From a virus, in IMG/VR virus record IMGVR_UViG_3300030329_003131, positions 1 through 41,409 of that record: a DNA stretch of 41,409 bases; one strand, given 5' to 3'. A model generated the notes under the pieces. That model saw nothing but the letters and a program-made list of their open reading frames with translations. It did no database searches and was not told the DNA's origin. Shown here in pieces: positions 8,084 through 17,995 of this stretch. Within the stretch, counting starts at the first letter, position 1, and every line of letters begins with the position of its first letter. Both the position numbers and the translations under genes were made by a program.

Positions 8084-10482
8084 TCTGGAACCCCCGTTGA
8101 GTCTTGTGCTGCTTCGCTATACAAATTGCTAAATGACTGTCCTTCAGCCTTAGATGCCTGTTCAATGCCCCCTTCTCCACTCCACACTACAGTCCCATCT
8201 TCGTTTTCTGTAAAATTATTATTAAACCCTTCCCCAAGGGTGTTTCTTATTGTATTGATATACTGTTGGCGTATTTTTACTACAGATGGATCACTCTGGT
8301 TTTTTAAAAACTCAGTGTTTATTTGTTCTACCATTCCCCGTATAGCACTCTCTGACACTATACCCCTTTTCTGTGCCGCCTTCCACCCCTTTAAGTCAAA
8401 TTCGCCACTTTTAGTGTAGTCCCACACCGGAACATGGAACTCCTGCTCGTTGCCAAACTGATCTACTATAGCCTCTCGTTTAGCCACAAGCATATCTGTT
8501 AGGTTTTGAAATAATGCTTTCGCTGTAACTTTCCTATCCGATCTTTCTGGTATAAGATTAGCAACCGCTTCTGCATCTTTATCTGATGGTCTACCGCCAT
8601 TAATTAATGAAGCAAGCTCTACTGTCCAGCCCTTTCGCGTGGACTCCCACACCGCCTCATCGACAGCCCAGAATTGGTGGATAGGAATGTGTCCAAATAT
8701 TGGCCCTGAAAGACTCTGTTTAAAGAATAATTCTTCCTTTTGCTGTATTTGTGCTATACCAGCATTAATATTTGCGATCTCTTTCTTGGCCCAAGCATCT
8801 AAGGAAAAACCTTCACGTTCCTCTTCTTGTGCTTCAAATTGGGCTGAGTTGTAGGCTAATTGATATGTTGCTAATCCGCCTCCGCCGCGAACTTTCTCTA
8901 AATCTGTAACCAGCCCCGGATTTTTCGCTAACATCTCAGAAAAAGTATCATTGGTCCTCCAGTTACTTTTGCCAGATTCTCGTATTACACGAATTAGCTG
9001 AGAGGGACCAAGACCCTTGGAAGTTGTTTGAATTTGCCCAGCAACCTTACCTGCCTCATATGCTGCTAAGGCAGCCTCTCTCTCTTCCATTGTTATGGGA
9101 TCGTTAGTTTTCTTTTCCCATTCTTCGAGTATATCTTCTAATGGCCTGCGCTCACCAGACAGAAAACCATATTGCGCTGACTCTTTTACGAATTTCTCAA
9201 ACTGCATTAAACTATTGTTTATTCTTGTCTTGTCCTTATTTCGTCTGGTTGTTCTTTCTTCTTTTTGCCCTTTTTCAAAGCCCTCTGAAAGCGAAGAAAT
9301 CAATGCCCTCTGTATTGCTGGAGATTTCTGCTTTAGGGATTTTAATAAATTTGGATTTAAGGATGCCTCTGGGTTACTATAAAATTCTTCCGTATCCCTT
9401 CCCTCTTTCCATTTTCTTCCCAAACTTTCACCAAATGCTTTAAATATTCCCTTATCTGTAGTTTCTTCTGCATGTGATGGAGAATCAAGTTTGGGCTTGG
9501 TTAGCTTAGTGAGAATAGCTTGTTGATCCAGTGCGCGTTGTGCTTCCCTCTGTTTAACAAACTGGTCAGCACCACTTGCAAGGCCCTTCATAATAGAGGT
9601 CATCTTCCCAGCGCGAGGGGTTTCCCTTGGGGCCTGAGCGACCATGTTACCAGCCAGTGCATTGATAAGGTTGGCCTGAGCTACGCCCTGTGCTTGTCTC
9701 TTGTCCGAAGCCGCAACATCTCTGCCGCCAAAGTAGGCACCACCCGCCGTAGCCAGCGCCCTCAATATACCGAGTCCGGTGTCCAGCCCACTTCGTTCGG
9801 TTACAGGTTCGCCATAGACCTCTTGGCCGCCACCCATTTGCGGCCCAGCCATATTGTAACCATCGACGGCCCTCTCATCGCCCGGAGCTAAGTCGGGTTG
9901 ATCCGGTTGAGCTACATCTTCTGCAACAGGAGAGTCTATTCCTTCGTACTCTGGAGATATTAACCCCAGTTCTTCTTTCTTGTCGCCGCCATACTGAGGC
10001 TGTATAGGCTGGCTAATGGATGGCTTGGCCGCCTGTCCAATAACAGACAACATTCCTCCGCCAAGTCGGGGGTCTACCTGTCGTCCTCCCGGCTCCTGTG
10101 CCAGTCTCTTATACATCTGGATGGCGGTACGCCTATCTACTCCAGACTCCTGCATTATCTGCTGTATTGCAGCCTCGACCTGTGGATCGTCGTAGGGCCT
10201 AAGTTCGGGCATTATATTGTCCGCCTGTTGCTGTTCGTATTCACTGAAAGCCTTAAAGAAGGCGCGGGACATTGGGTCGCGCTCCCAGCGTTCCCCGGTG
10301 CCACCTTCCATACTCTTTGAATATAACTCATCTGGCTCGTAACCGCTCCATATCTCATTAGCCCTACGCTCTATCGCTTGCCATGCTTCTGGGTCAGACT
10401 CAAGAAGCGCATTAAGCCGAGGCACCCACTGAGCTACGCCCTTGTATCCCTTAAGGCTGGGGCTGTAACCGTAGGCTGGCAC
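8080..10482 (-). CDS. 800-aa large virion protein, unknown function
   Basis: This is a long helical protein starting MPAYGYSPSLKGYKG. Residues 1-110 are compact. Residues about 120-240 are Pro/Gln/Gly-rich and probably disordered. The rest is charged helix with many Glu/Lys pairs. A short Gly/Ala stretch (LRALATAGGAYFGG, about 243-256) is the only hydrophobic piece. I do not recognise a family. It is the middle of three large genes between the tail nozzle and the fibre, coupled to the 731-aa gene, and is a candidate ejection or internal virion protein. Confidence 0.8.
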   Translation of the reverse strand: MPAYGYSPSLKGYKGVAQWVPRLNALLESDPEAWQAIERRANEIWSGYEPDELYSKSMEGGTGERWERDPMSRAFFKAFSEYEQQQADNIMPELRPYDDPQVEAAIQQIMQESGVDRRTAIQMYKRLAQEPGGRQVDPRLGGGMLSVIGQAAKPSISQPIQPQYGGDKKEELGLISPEYEGIDSPVAEDVAQPDQPDLAPGDERAVDGYNMAGPQMGGGQEVYGEPVTERSGLDTGLGILRALATAGGAYFGGRDVAASDKRQAQGVAQANLINALAGNMVAQAPRETPRAGKMTSIMKGLASGADQFVKQREAQRALDQQAILTKLTKPKLDSPSHAEETTDKGIFKAFGESLGRKWKEGRDTEEFYSNPEASLNPNLLKSLKQKSPAIQRALISSLSEGFEKGQKEERTTRRNKDKTRINNSLMQFEKFVKESAQYGFLSGERRPLEDILEEWEKKTNDPITMEEREAALAAYEAGKVAGQIQTTSKGLGPSQLIRVIRESGKSNWRTNDTFSEMLAKNPGLVTDLEKVRGGGGLATYQLAYNSAQFEAQEEEREGFSLDAWAKKEIANINAGIAQIQQKEELFFKQSLSGPIFGHIPIHQFWAVDEAVWESTRKGWTVELASLINGGRPSDKDAEAVANLIPERSDRKVTAKALFQNLTDMLVAKREAIVDQFGNEQEFHVPVWDYTKSGEFDLKGWKAAQKRGIVSESAIRGMVEQINTEFLKNQSDPSVVKIRQQYINTIRNTLGEGFNNNFTENEDGTVVWSGEGGIEQASKAEGQSFSNLYSEAAQDSTGVPE

Positions 10483-10485
10483 TGA

Positions 10486-10929
10486 TTATCTGAGGCCCCT
10501 TTTAAGACGCTCCCAGTCTATATTGGGAGAACCGCCTTGAGGAAAAGCCGGACCACCCCAGTTCAGCCCACCGGATACGCCCGGCGCACCCATGCCGCGA
10601 GCGGCTTGGTTGATCTTATTGGCTCCGCCAAATAAGCCCGACAGTGCATTAGTCAATGCCCCACCCTTGCTTTCAATGAGTTTCTGTACAAGATCCTGAA
10701 CTACCGGATCTCCCAACATACTCTCTGCTGCTCCGGGTGGCCTACGGTCCAAGGCTGTAGAGCGGCCCATCGTAGAGCTACCAAGGGCTTGTGTCATATT
10801 CCTCATAGACTCTTTGCGATCTGCTCTTCTTGACTCTCTGGCTTGCGCTCTATTGCCAAGTAGCTGACTAAGAAGAGTCATGCCCCCCTTAGCTAATAAA
10901 CTCAAAGTTACAGGATCAGGCATTGCCAT
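10486..10929 (-). CDS. 147-aa protein, possible small ejection / virion protein
   Basis: It starts MAMPDPVTLSLLAKGGMTLLSQLLGN: a hydrophobic, Gly-containing N-terminal helix followed by a very basic stretch (RAQARESRRADRKESMR). The C-terminal half is Gly/Ala/Pro-rich. The layout is reminiscent of small internal virion proteins that cross membranes, but there is no family match. Only 3 bases separate it from the 800-aa gene, and 13 from the 1,435-aa gene. Confidence 0.75.
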   Translation of the reverse strand: MAMPDPVTLSLLAKGGMTLLSQLLGNRAQARESRRADRKESMRNMTQALGSSTMGRSTALDRRPPGAAESMLGDPVVQDLVQKLIESKGGALTNALSGLFGGANKINQAARGMGAPGVSGGLNWGGPAFPQGGSPNIDWERLKRGLR

Positions 10930-10942
10930 TAGCTATTCCTTT

Positions 10943-13900
10943 TTATTCGTCTTTGGGTGTTGGTGTAGGACCGGGGCGATTTCTACTGTCTCGCAGCGCC
11001 CTGCGCTCCCAATCCGCACGGCGATCTATGGACTCTTGATCTGATCCGGGGTATATAATCCCAGCCAAGGCACTAATTGTCTCGGGCGGCAGATCAAGTT
11101 GAGTGGTGATGAGTTCAAATAGTTGCCTATTTGCATCAGAAAGGTCATCAGTGCCTAACTGAAGGTCTGGGTCAAGGGCAGACATCGCAGCAGCAAGGAC
11201 ATCCATATCAGCCTCTCTGCCACCAAGCGTCCTATCCTCTCCCAAGTACCCTAAGAGATCAGCAATGCCTATGTCGCGCCTCGACATAGTGTCGGTGAGG
11301 GCAGCGGCTCTATCCATAGCGCCCGTCCTCAAGTCCTGCATGCGCTTGGCTGCATCGCTCAGGACATCTGCTTCGCCTCTCATAGCTGCGGTATCATAAT
11401 CCACTAAGGCATCCGTGGTGTCAGTAGATGTAGTAAGGAGGCCAAGCCTATTAAGGTCTTCCTCAAGCTGGCTCCTTCCTTCCTTGGTTTGTTTGCCAAA
11501 ATCAGCAAGCAGTGAAGCTGTAATTGGGTCGGCGCGTAACCAATCCGAGTACGTTTTTCCCGGCGCTGTGCCAAACTCCGATGGATCTCGCCCATACGCT
11601 GCGGTTATCTGATCTTGTAAGCCCCTTAGCCATGCGTCTGTTCCAAATGGCATCTCATCTTCTCCTGTGGAAGCGTCACCTGCGCCATCCCCATCCCCTA
11701 CGCCATCCTCACCGCCAGCCGTTGCGAGTTTTCCGGCGCGAATTTCTTTAGTTAGGTCTGTATCAAGCCGTGCTATTGCTGTATTAAAATCCTCCGCACT
11801 CATTCTGCCTTCCAGAAAACCCTGTAGGTTCCCCCAGAAACCTTGATCCATGCCGCCAACAAAATTAGCCAGATCGCCTACGCCTGAAAACTGATTCCAT
11901 ATCTCTTCTGGCATCCCCATCTCGGTAAGATCTCTTATCCCAGAGAAGTCGAGTCCCAAATTTTGTAAATTGCTAAGTTGATCCTCTCCACTGAAGTCAA
12001 TCCCTACATCGCCGGGTAGTAGGTTTTGGCCGCTGAAGTCAATGCCTACATCACTGGGGATTAAGTCTTGGCCGCTGAAGTCAATCCCCACATCGCCGGG
12101 GATTAGGTCATCTGGAAGTCTACCCGATATAAGATTGAGGACGTTCTGGCGGCTTGGTAAAAAGCCACCAATTTGCTCATCTGTTAAGGTTTCAGGTAGG
12201 AAGCTGCTGATTTGCTCGTCTGTTAGCTTGTCGGGTAGCAATGCCTCTATTTGAGGGGTTAGGTCTGTTGGCATCGCACCTGTAAGTAAATCGGTTACAT
12301 TCTTCTCCAAACTGTCAGGCAGTAAGTCCTCTACTTGGGGGATTAAACTTTCTGGTAGTAAGCCGCCAATTTCCCCTTCTAAATACTTAGAAAAACGCTC
12401 CTTGGCGAACTCCTTTTGCAGTGGGTCAACGAGAGTACCAAATGGGTCAAAATTAGATACACTCCTTACTGTTTCATCCCATTGGCTGTCTCCACCAAAC
12501 ATTTCATTTACATAATCCACCATACCTGCTTCGATTGGATCGAAGAAGTCGGCTCCTCCCATCGCCCCCAACATTTGATCCCCGGTAATTTTACCAAGAG
12601 GCCCACTAATGGCCCCCAGTATTGCATCTTGGGTTACAGGGTCAATGGTAGGCTTCAGGTCTTGTATTCGACTTGCTGCACCACGAATAGCCATGTCTAA
12701 AGGGGAGTCTGCGCCAGTAGCATCTGCCAACGCCATTTCAAGGGGGTTAAAGAACGTGGTTGTATCTAACCCCATGTCTGCAAGGGTTGTTCCAGATAAG
12801 TCAGGAGGAGTTATTTCACTAATACGAGTCCCAAGGTCGCCAATTTCGGTATCTGCTGCTCTTTGGAATGCGTCTATAACATCTGCGAAGGTATTAACCG
12901 CCTCTGGAAGACCAAGGTCCGCAGCGGTTACACCCGGCAAGTCGAGATCAGCCGCACTTAGGCCCGGCAAGACTCCAAGCTGCTTCATGTCCGCTGCGGT
13001 TACTTTTGGAAGGCCAAGGTCTGCTTTAGTAAGTCCGGGCAGTAGTCCGGTTAAAAAGTCGTACATCTGCTCTCTACCCGGAACACCTAAGTCAGATACG
13101 TCCACGCTGGGAAGTTGTAAGTCGGCAACACTAAGTCCGGGTAAAACACCAAGCTGTCTCATATCCGCTGCGGTTACTTCTGGCAGGTCGAGGTCGCTTG
13201 CGGTTATCTTAGGCAAAAACTGTAATAATGCCGCTTGAAACTCATTTGGTGAGGTAAGGAATTGATTAAGTAAATCGGACTTGGTTACCTCATCGAAGGG
13301 GAGGGCTGATAGAATTTCCCCCGCTTCTGGCAAGCTAAGGTCACCAGCCTCAATCTTGGGCATCAAGCTCAGGATTTTATCTTGAAACTCTACAGGACGC
13401 ACCCCCGGCATCCTGTCCAGTATATCAGCACCAGTAATATCTTGGAATGGTAGCTCACCCAATATCTGAGCAGCATCCGGCATGTTTATAGCCCTCAACA
13501 CATCCATAGCACCCGGCAGAGATAAATCAGTAGCTGCGATGTCGGGCATTAAGTCGAGAACTTCATCCTTGAATGCAACTGGATCTACTCCGGGTAATAA
13601 CCCAAGCAAGTTATCGCTCGTTATATCGCCAAAGGGTAACTTGCCAAGTATTTGATCAGCATCTGGCATCGCCATCTTACCCAACAACATTGACGCATCG
13701 GGCATAATCAGCTTGTCTAATATATTCTGATCCGTGGGAAGTAGTCCCAATACAGCCTTAGATACAGCATCCTTTTCGGGTAATCCAAGCTGGTCTACGC
13801 CAAGTTCGGGTAGCTTGCCTTGCAAAAGACCAAGCATCGCTTGCTCATCAGGCATGGTCAGGTCAGAAGCTGTAATGTCTGGGAGAGATCCCAATACAGC

Positions 13901-15250
13901 GGTTTCTACAATATCTTCACTTGGCAATCCAATATCTTCTACGCCAAGTTCGGGGATAGCGCCCTTAATCAGGCCCTCCATCACTTCAGTATCAGGCATA
14001 GTCAGGTCACTTGCGGTAACCTGATAGGGCTGTAGCTCAGGAGTGAGGGCGGTTACAATGGCTTGCATCTCCGCAGCCGTTGGCATCCTGCCGCCCATCA
14101 TCTGGCTTATGACGCTCATTAACTCACGGTCTGCCGACCCCATGCCTGTAATATTGGAAAGGCGTTCATCTATCCCCGGCAACTGCTCGGCCATTGTCGT
14201 TATTTGGCTTGGTAATTGTCCAAGGTTAGGTACTTCTATTTCTCCGAGCGTATTACCAAGGAGCCTTGCCCTTTTTATCTCATCGTTAATGAGTTCTGTT
14301 ATACCCCCATCGCCGGGGAAAGTGCCTCTTATATCTTGATTCAGGGTTTGCAGTAAGGCATCGGCCTGATCTTGAGCCTGACCAATGCCAGCGGGAGGTG
14401 TAAAGTCTGTGATCTCACCAAGGAGGCCCTTGACCTTATCTGCGGCTATTGCCAAGCCTCCATCGGGGTATAATTCTCCCAAGCCCCCTGCCTGTGCATC
14501 AAACCCACTAATACCCGTACCGTAACCACCTCCCCCATATAGCCGCTGGTAGATGTCGGTTACACTGGTCCCTAAGTTCTCTATGGCGGGTAATTCGGGA
14601 CTCCATGCCTCTATCTGGCCTAATCGGTCTTGAATGCCCCTTAACTGGGTATCGTCAAAGTTTAAATTAAGATCAGCAAAAGAAGGCAGGGACGGGGGTA
14701 GATCCGAAAAGCCTTGAAAAACCGGGTCAAACACATTCCCTTCAGTGCCAGTTGGATCTGCGCCTTCTCTTGCCGTATAGGACCATGGAGTAACACCCGA
14801 TGATCCACCACCTTCGGCGGTGTCGGTAGACAGTGGACCTCCCCTTAGTGCCGGGAGAAATGTTCCTTGCCACCAATCATGGAGGGTGTCTCTGTCTTGT
14901 CCCTGAAGCTGAGATCCTTCCCTTCCTCCTATGTCTGAGGCATATCCGGGTATACCAAGAGTGTTAATGATTCCCTGAGCAATAGTGTCGCCCAACCCAT
15001 GTCCGCCTCTATTCCATGCAAGTTCAGCCAGTGTATTTCCGGGGTCCATCCCGTGGATGCCTTGATCCCATATTCCTCCAACATGGGCCTTCCATGGGTT
15101 GACAAGGGAATTAGTGAAGTCCACTTTGTTTCGACTGGCACCAGTGCTATCACCGCCATATCCAAATAGTGTTTCATCTAATGGCCTGTTTTTATTCGTT
15201 AGCCCTGTACCCTCAAACTTTTTAAAAGATCCCCCTGACGTTGCTGCCAT
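10943..15250 (-). CDS. 1,435-aa repeat-rich giant virion protein
   Basis: This is the largest gene in the window. Residues about 400-790 hold degenerate repeats built on the pattern xADLxLPxxxxxLxxLLPxI (for example ITASDLTMPDEQAMLGLL and LTKADLGLPKVTAADMKQL). Residues about 1000-1040 hold TDEQI-SFLP repeats. Residues about 1045-1090 hold three 14-residue repeats of the type LIPGDVGIDFSGQD, encoded by a 42-bp tandem repeat. The N- and C-terminal parts are non-repetitive. The amphipathic repeats predict a long helical rod. In a phage without a visible tape-measure gene, it may be an internal core, ejection or tail-associated fibrous protein. No enzyme motif is seen. It starts one base into the stop of the nozzle gene. 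Confidence 0.8.
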   Translation of the reverse strand: MAATSGGSFKKFEGTGLTNKNRPLDETLFGYGGDSTGASRNKVDFTNSLVNPWKAHVGGIWDQGIHGMDPGNTLAELAWNRGGHGLGDTIAQGIINTLGIPGYASDIGGREGSQLQGQDRDTLHDWWQGTFLPALRGGPLSTDTAEGGGSSGVTPWSYTAREGADPTGTEGNVFDPVFQGFSDLPPSLPSFADLNLNFDDTQLRGIQDRLGQIEAWSPELPAIENLGTSVTDIYQRLYGGGGYGTGISGFDAQAGGLGELYPDGGLAIAADKVKGLLGEITDFTPPAGIGQAQDQADALLQTLNQDIRGTFPGDGGITELINDEIKRARLLGNTLGEIEVPNLGQLPSQITTMAEQLPGIDERLSNITGMGSADRELMSVISQMMGGRMPTAAEMQAIVTALTPELQPYQVTASDLTMPDTEVMEGLIKGAIPELGVEDIGLPSEDIVETAVLGSLPDITASDLTMPDEQAMLGLLQGKLPELGVDQLGLPEKDAVSKAVLGLLPTDQNILDKLIMPDASMLLGKMAMPDADQILGKLPFGDITSDNLLGLLPGVDPVAFKDEVLDLMPDIAATDLSLPGAMDVLRAINMPDAAQILGELPFQDITGADILDRMPGVRPVEFQDKILSLMPKIEAGDLSLPEAGEILSALPFDEVTKSDLLNQFLTSPNEFQAALLQFLPKITASDLDLPEVTAADMRQLGVLPGLSVADLQLPSVDVSDLGVPGREQMYDFLTGLLPGLTKADLGLPKVTAADMKQLGVLPGLSAADLDLPGVTAADLGLPEAVNTFADVIDAFQRAADTEIGDLGTRISEITPPDLSGTTLADMGLDTTTFFNPLEMALADATGADSPLDMAIRGAASRIQDLKPTIDPVTQDAILGAISGPLGKITGDQMLGAMGGADFFDPIEAGMVDYVNEMFGGDSQWDETVRSVSNFDPFGTLVDPLQKEFAKERFSKYLEGEIGGLLPESLIPQVEDLLPDSLEKNVTDLLTGAMPTDLTPQIEALLPDKLTDEQISSFLPETLTDEQIGGFLPSRQNVLNLISGRLPDDLIPGDVGIDFSGQDLIPSDVGIDFSGQNLLPGDVGIDFSGEDQLSNLQNLGLDFSGIRDLTEMGMPEEIWNQFSGVGDLANFVGGMDQGFWGNLQGFLEGRMSAEDFNTAIARLDTDLTKEIRAGKLATAGGEDGVGDGDGAGDASTGEDEMPFGTDAWLRGLQDQITAAYGRDPSEFGTAPGKTYSDWLRADPITASLLADFGKQTKEGRSQLEEDLNRLGLLTTSTDTTDALVDYDTAAMRGEADVLSDAAKRMQDLRTGAMDRAAALTDTMSRRDIGIADLLGYLGEDRTLGGREADMDVLAAAMSALDPDLQLGTDDLSDANRQLFELITTQLDLPPETISALAGIIYPGSDQESIDRRADWERRALRDSRNRPGPTPTPKDE
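11991..12110. repeat. 42-bp tandem repeat inside the 1,435-aa gene
   Basis: Units begin at 11991, 12033 and 12075, each starting CTGAAGTCAAT on the plus strand. A 42-bp unit keeps the reading frame and encodes 14 residues (VGIDFSG-D/N-LIPSD type). The copies differ by a few bases, so the expansion is not brand new. Confidence 0.85.
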
Positions 15251-16854
15251 TATTCTACTCCCACTCTACGCTTGCGCTTTTGGCCCAGAGGCTTATAAGC
15301 AAGGTGTACATTGCGAAACACAAATGGCTCATCAGCATCAGTGTTTTTAACGATCAGGCTTGTATGGGCATCGTACCCTTGTAACCGGACATCTCCATAA
15401 ACTACTTTTGGCTTGTTTGGGAACCCAGCGCCGAGAGGGTCTGCGTCAAGGGTAAAAGCGCCAAGTACCCCCTCAGTTATACCCATGCTCAATACGCTGG
15501 GCGCACCACCGACAAGGCCAGCCGATGCTTGCTGTACTTGAACCTGCCAATCGCCGCCCTGCTCATCGAAGTAGCACCGAGCATATACCCACCTCTTGCG
15601 TACCACATCATCCTCAGTATGGCCGCTCGTCTGGAAAGAAGCTACGATAGCATCGGTTTCGTCTTTGTCACCAACCGCGAGGTCTAAGAGCTTGCCGGTG
15701 TAGGTGCCGCCATGGGGCTTGTTGTCTATAAGTGCAGCGCAGTTGATCTCCCGATCTTCATAGGGACCAAACCAGAAGTCATCAAGGATATTGTATATAA
15801 TAATAGAGTTGAACTTAACCTGAGTGGTAGGCTCAGAGGAGTCTGTAAAGAAGAACCAAACCTCATTCTCATTAGGGTAGTAGACCGCAAACCCATCCTC
15901 AAGTCCATCATGTTGATTGTCTTGGCGACTCACCCTCAACTTGCTCCAGTAACCGGCATCCAAGGCTTGGGACTTTTTCTCTAAGGCTTCTCCTCCATCC
16001 CAAGAGTATATACCATCGCGCCGAACCATCATCTGAGTTCCATCTGGCAAGGCGATAGTATTGCGACCACCTATCCCGCCCTGCGTTGTAACCGGCTTGA
16101 TGGAGTATGGGGTATTTGCCGTTCCCGTTGGTGACAACACCCAGATACCTGACTCTGTGTGGACAGCCAATGAGTCATCTTGGGCCACCAGTGCTGTTAT
16201 GGGACCACCAAGGTCGTAGTTGCCCTCCCAACTCTCATAGTTGCCAGCCCCGGATCGGTATACCCGGTCTTTTTGTGCGCTTGATCCACTGCTATTTGCT
16301 ATCCAAAGCCTATTGTCCCAATGGGCAATATGGGCTGCCGTGGTTACACCAGAGGGCAGTGCGCTCCATGCGGTGATCGTCGCCCCTCCAGCCGCCTTGA
16401 TTGGTGGGTCTTCCCCATTCAGTGCATACAGCACCCCGTTGGCGTTGACCCACTGCCACACGTAACCATTGCTGCCATCCACATCATCTGCGGTGATGGT
16501 TACAGATCCCCTGCGGTTCACCCAATCCGCGTCACTGGCCCCGGTATGTTCGTAGTACTCGTCCTTGACGAACATGAACGTGTACTTCACATTCGACGCA
16601 TTCACCCACTGACCACACCCGGTTACTGTATTGATGACTGGGTCGCCGGGCGATGCCACCGCAGTCTCAAGGGCCGATTCGCCATTGTAGCTTGCCGATC
16701 CCTTGCGCTTCTCTACTTGACCAGCCGTACCGATCCGACAATTTACCGTAGAGGCAAGTTCATCAGGTAGGGTGTTTTCAGTAGGCTTATCATACCTTAC
16801 GCCACCCATCCATGGACCCAATACAACGGTCTGACCTTGGCGGATACCCGGCAT
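15250..16854 (-). CDS. Tail nozzle / stabilisation-like beta-propeller protein
   Basis: The frame opens at 16887, but the ATG at 16854 overlaps the upstream stop (TAATG) and has GGAAGGA upstream, giving 534 residues starting MPGIRQGQTVVLGPWMGGVR. The early part (LPDELASTVNCRIGTAGQVEKRKG) is the usual opening of phage proteins that list genome-wide beta-strand blades. Repeated short Trp/Gly/Asp strands follow (AHWDNRLWIANSSG, VRRDGIYSWDGGE, NEVWFFFTDSS). This pattern is known in short-tailed phages for the tail tube or nozzle (T7 gp12-like, P22 gp10-like), which closes the portal channel below the adaptor. It is coupled to the adaptor gene, as expected. Confidence 0.75.
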   Translation of the reverse strand: MPGIRQGQTVVLGPWMGGVRYDKPTENTLPDELASTVNCRIGTAGQVEKRKGSASYNGESALETAVASPGDPVINTVTGCGQWVNASNVKYTFMFVKDEYYEHTGASDADWVNRRGSVTITADDVDGSNGYVWQWVNANGVLYALNGEDPPIKAAGGATITAWSALPSGVTTAAHIAHWDNRLWIANSSGSSAQKDRVYRSGAGNYESWEGNYDLGGPITALVAQDDSLAVHTESGIWVLSPTGTANTPYSIKPVTTQGGIGGRNTIALPDGTQMMVRRDGIYSWDGGEALEKKSQALDAGYWSKLRVSRQDNQHDGLEDGFAVYYPNENEVWFFFTDSSEPTTQVKFNSIIIYNILDDFWFGPYEDREINCAALIDNKPHGGTYTGKLLDLAVGDKDETDAIVASFQTSGHTEDDVVRKRWVYARCYFDEQGGDWQVQVQQASAGLVGGAPSVLSMGITEGVLGAFTLDADPLGAGFPNKPKVVYGDVRLQGYDAHTSLIVKNTDADEPFVFRNVHLAYKPLGQKRKRRVGVE

Positions 16855-17762
16855 TATAGTGATCCTTCCGGTACGCCGTATGTCCACCCAGAATCAGTCA
16901 TGGGTGGCAGCATCTGTCGGGTTACAATATCCCCAAGTACGTCTATGTTGTTCCTCCTTGCCCTACTCATAGCCTTCTGAAACTCAGCCTCTTCAATCAA
17001 GCCCCCCTCATCATCGCCCTCCTGCTGCTTGAGCAGTCGAGCTATTCCAAAATATAATGCTGGCTGAACGATAGGATGGATGTAACCATCCAAGGAGTCA
17101 GTGTCATTTTCTACTGTGAAGTCAGGGGTGTAGGAGTAGTACTGGTAGGTAATAGACTCGTTAGTAGTAGAGTCCATTGGGTATAATGCAAGCTGTATAA
17201 CCCCGGAAGAGTCAATACCCCATGGATATAAGTAGCATGGGGTACCCTTCTCGGTGAAATCGGGGTCTTGGCGCTGTATAATGCGAGGACGCTCTATAGA
17301 GAGTGTGTCGTTACCAGATTCGTTAAACGCACTGATAAGGGACTGTACGTTGCTTGCCCCAGAATACAACCTCGTAGTAGTGTCGCTGACGTAGGTTCCC
17401 AGATCCCCAGAGCTTGTACCACTAACTGTATCGGAAGTGGTAAACGTCCCAGATTCCGACTTGAAGGTGAGGGTGGACTCCCCAGCGGTATGGGATACTA
17501 CAGTAGCTGTTGCACTGGAAGAACTGCCTGTGATTGTATCTCCAGCAGTATATTGCTCAGAGGAGCCAATACCGGAGAGGGTCATTGTCTTAGTAGTAGT
17601 AATAGTCCCAGTTTTGAACTTCCACCACCAAGTGGCATCTCCCTCAATCTCTTTGATTACCGCATTGAGATAGGTTCTGCCGTAGTCCTTGTAGGCTGTA
17701 TTTGTCTCTTCAAGACCAGCCCTTCTGAGGCCGACCTGTATAGTAGCGAGAACAGTTGCCAT
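16854..17762 (-). CDS. Head-tail adaptor protein with inserted beta domain
   Basis: This is a 302-residue protein. Residues 1-50 (VGLRRAGLEETNTAYKDYGRTYLNAVIKEIEGDATWWW) and the C-terminal helices (GYIHPIVQPALYFGIARLL, EAEFQKAMSRARRNN) are typical of short-tailed phage adaptor proteins (gp4/gp11-type) that dock under the portal ring. Between them, residues about 52-135 are a Ser/Thr/Gly-rich beta insertion (TGTITTTKTMTLSGIGSSE), probably a surface or decoration domain. It lies directly upstream of the nozzle-like gene, the classic order. Confidence 0.8.
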   Translation of the reverse strand: MATVLATIQVGLRRAGLEETNTAYKDYGRTYLNAVIKEIEGDATWWWKFKTGTITTTKTMTLSGIGSSEQYTAGDTITGSSSSATATVVSHTAGESTLTFKSESGTFTTSDTVSGTSSGDLGTYVSDTTTRLYSGASNVQSLISAFNESGNDTLSIERPRIIQRQDPDFTEKGTPCYLYPWGIDSSGVIQLALYPMDSTTNESITYQYYSYTPDFTVENDTDSLDGYIHPIVQPALYFGIARLLKQQEGDDEGGLIEEAEFQKAMSRARRNNIDVLGDIVTRQMLPPMTDSGWTYGVPEGSL

Positions 17763-17770
17763 GCGAGTCC

Positions 17771-17995
17771 TTAATGTAAGTCAGTCCAAGATCCGCCAGC
17801 ATAAACTTGTAACTTGTTCGTGGTTTCATTGTATACCACCATCCCATTACTCGCCGTAAGCGCGTTGCGCTCTGTGGTGGTAAGGGACGGGAACAGCACT
17901 GTCTCACCTGCCTCAAAGTTGTTTATACGGGCCGAGTTGCCAATGAAAGCGGTTGCTCTCGCCTCTCCACTGACATCAAGGTTCCTCGCGTTCAC
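17771..17995 (-). CDS. 74-aa small tail-fibre-like protein
   Basis: The C-terminal half, LTTTERNALTASNGMVVYNE followed by TTNKLQVYAGGSWTDLH, is a short motif that is very common at the ends of phage and bacterial fibre or receptor-binding proteins. The first half (VSGEARATAFIGNSARI) resembles a short fibre shaft. As a separate 74-residue gene between the adaptor and a 167-aa protein it may be a head fibre, a short tail fibre or a leftover of a larger one. The ATG overlaps the upstream stop at 17995. Confidence 0.75.
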   Translation of the reverse strand: MNARNLDVSGEARATAFIGNSARINNFEAGETVLFPSLTTTERNALTASNGMVVYNETTNKLQVYAGGSWTDLH

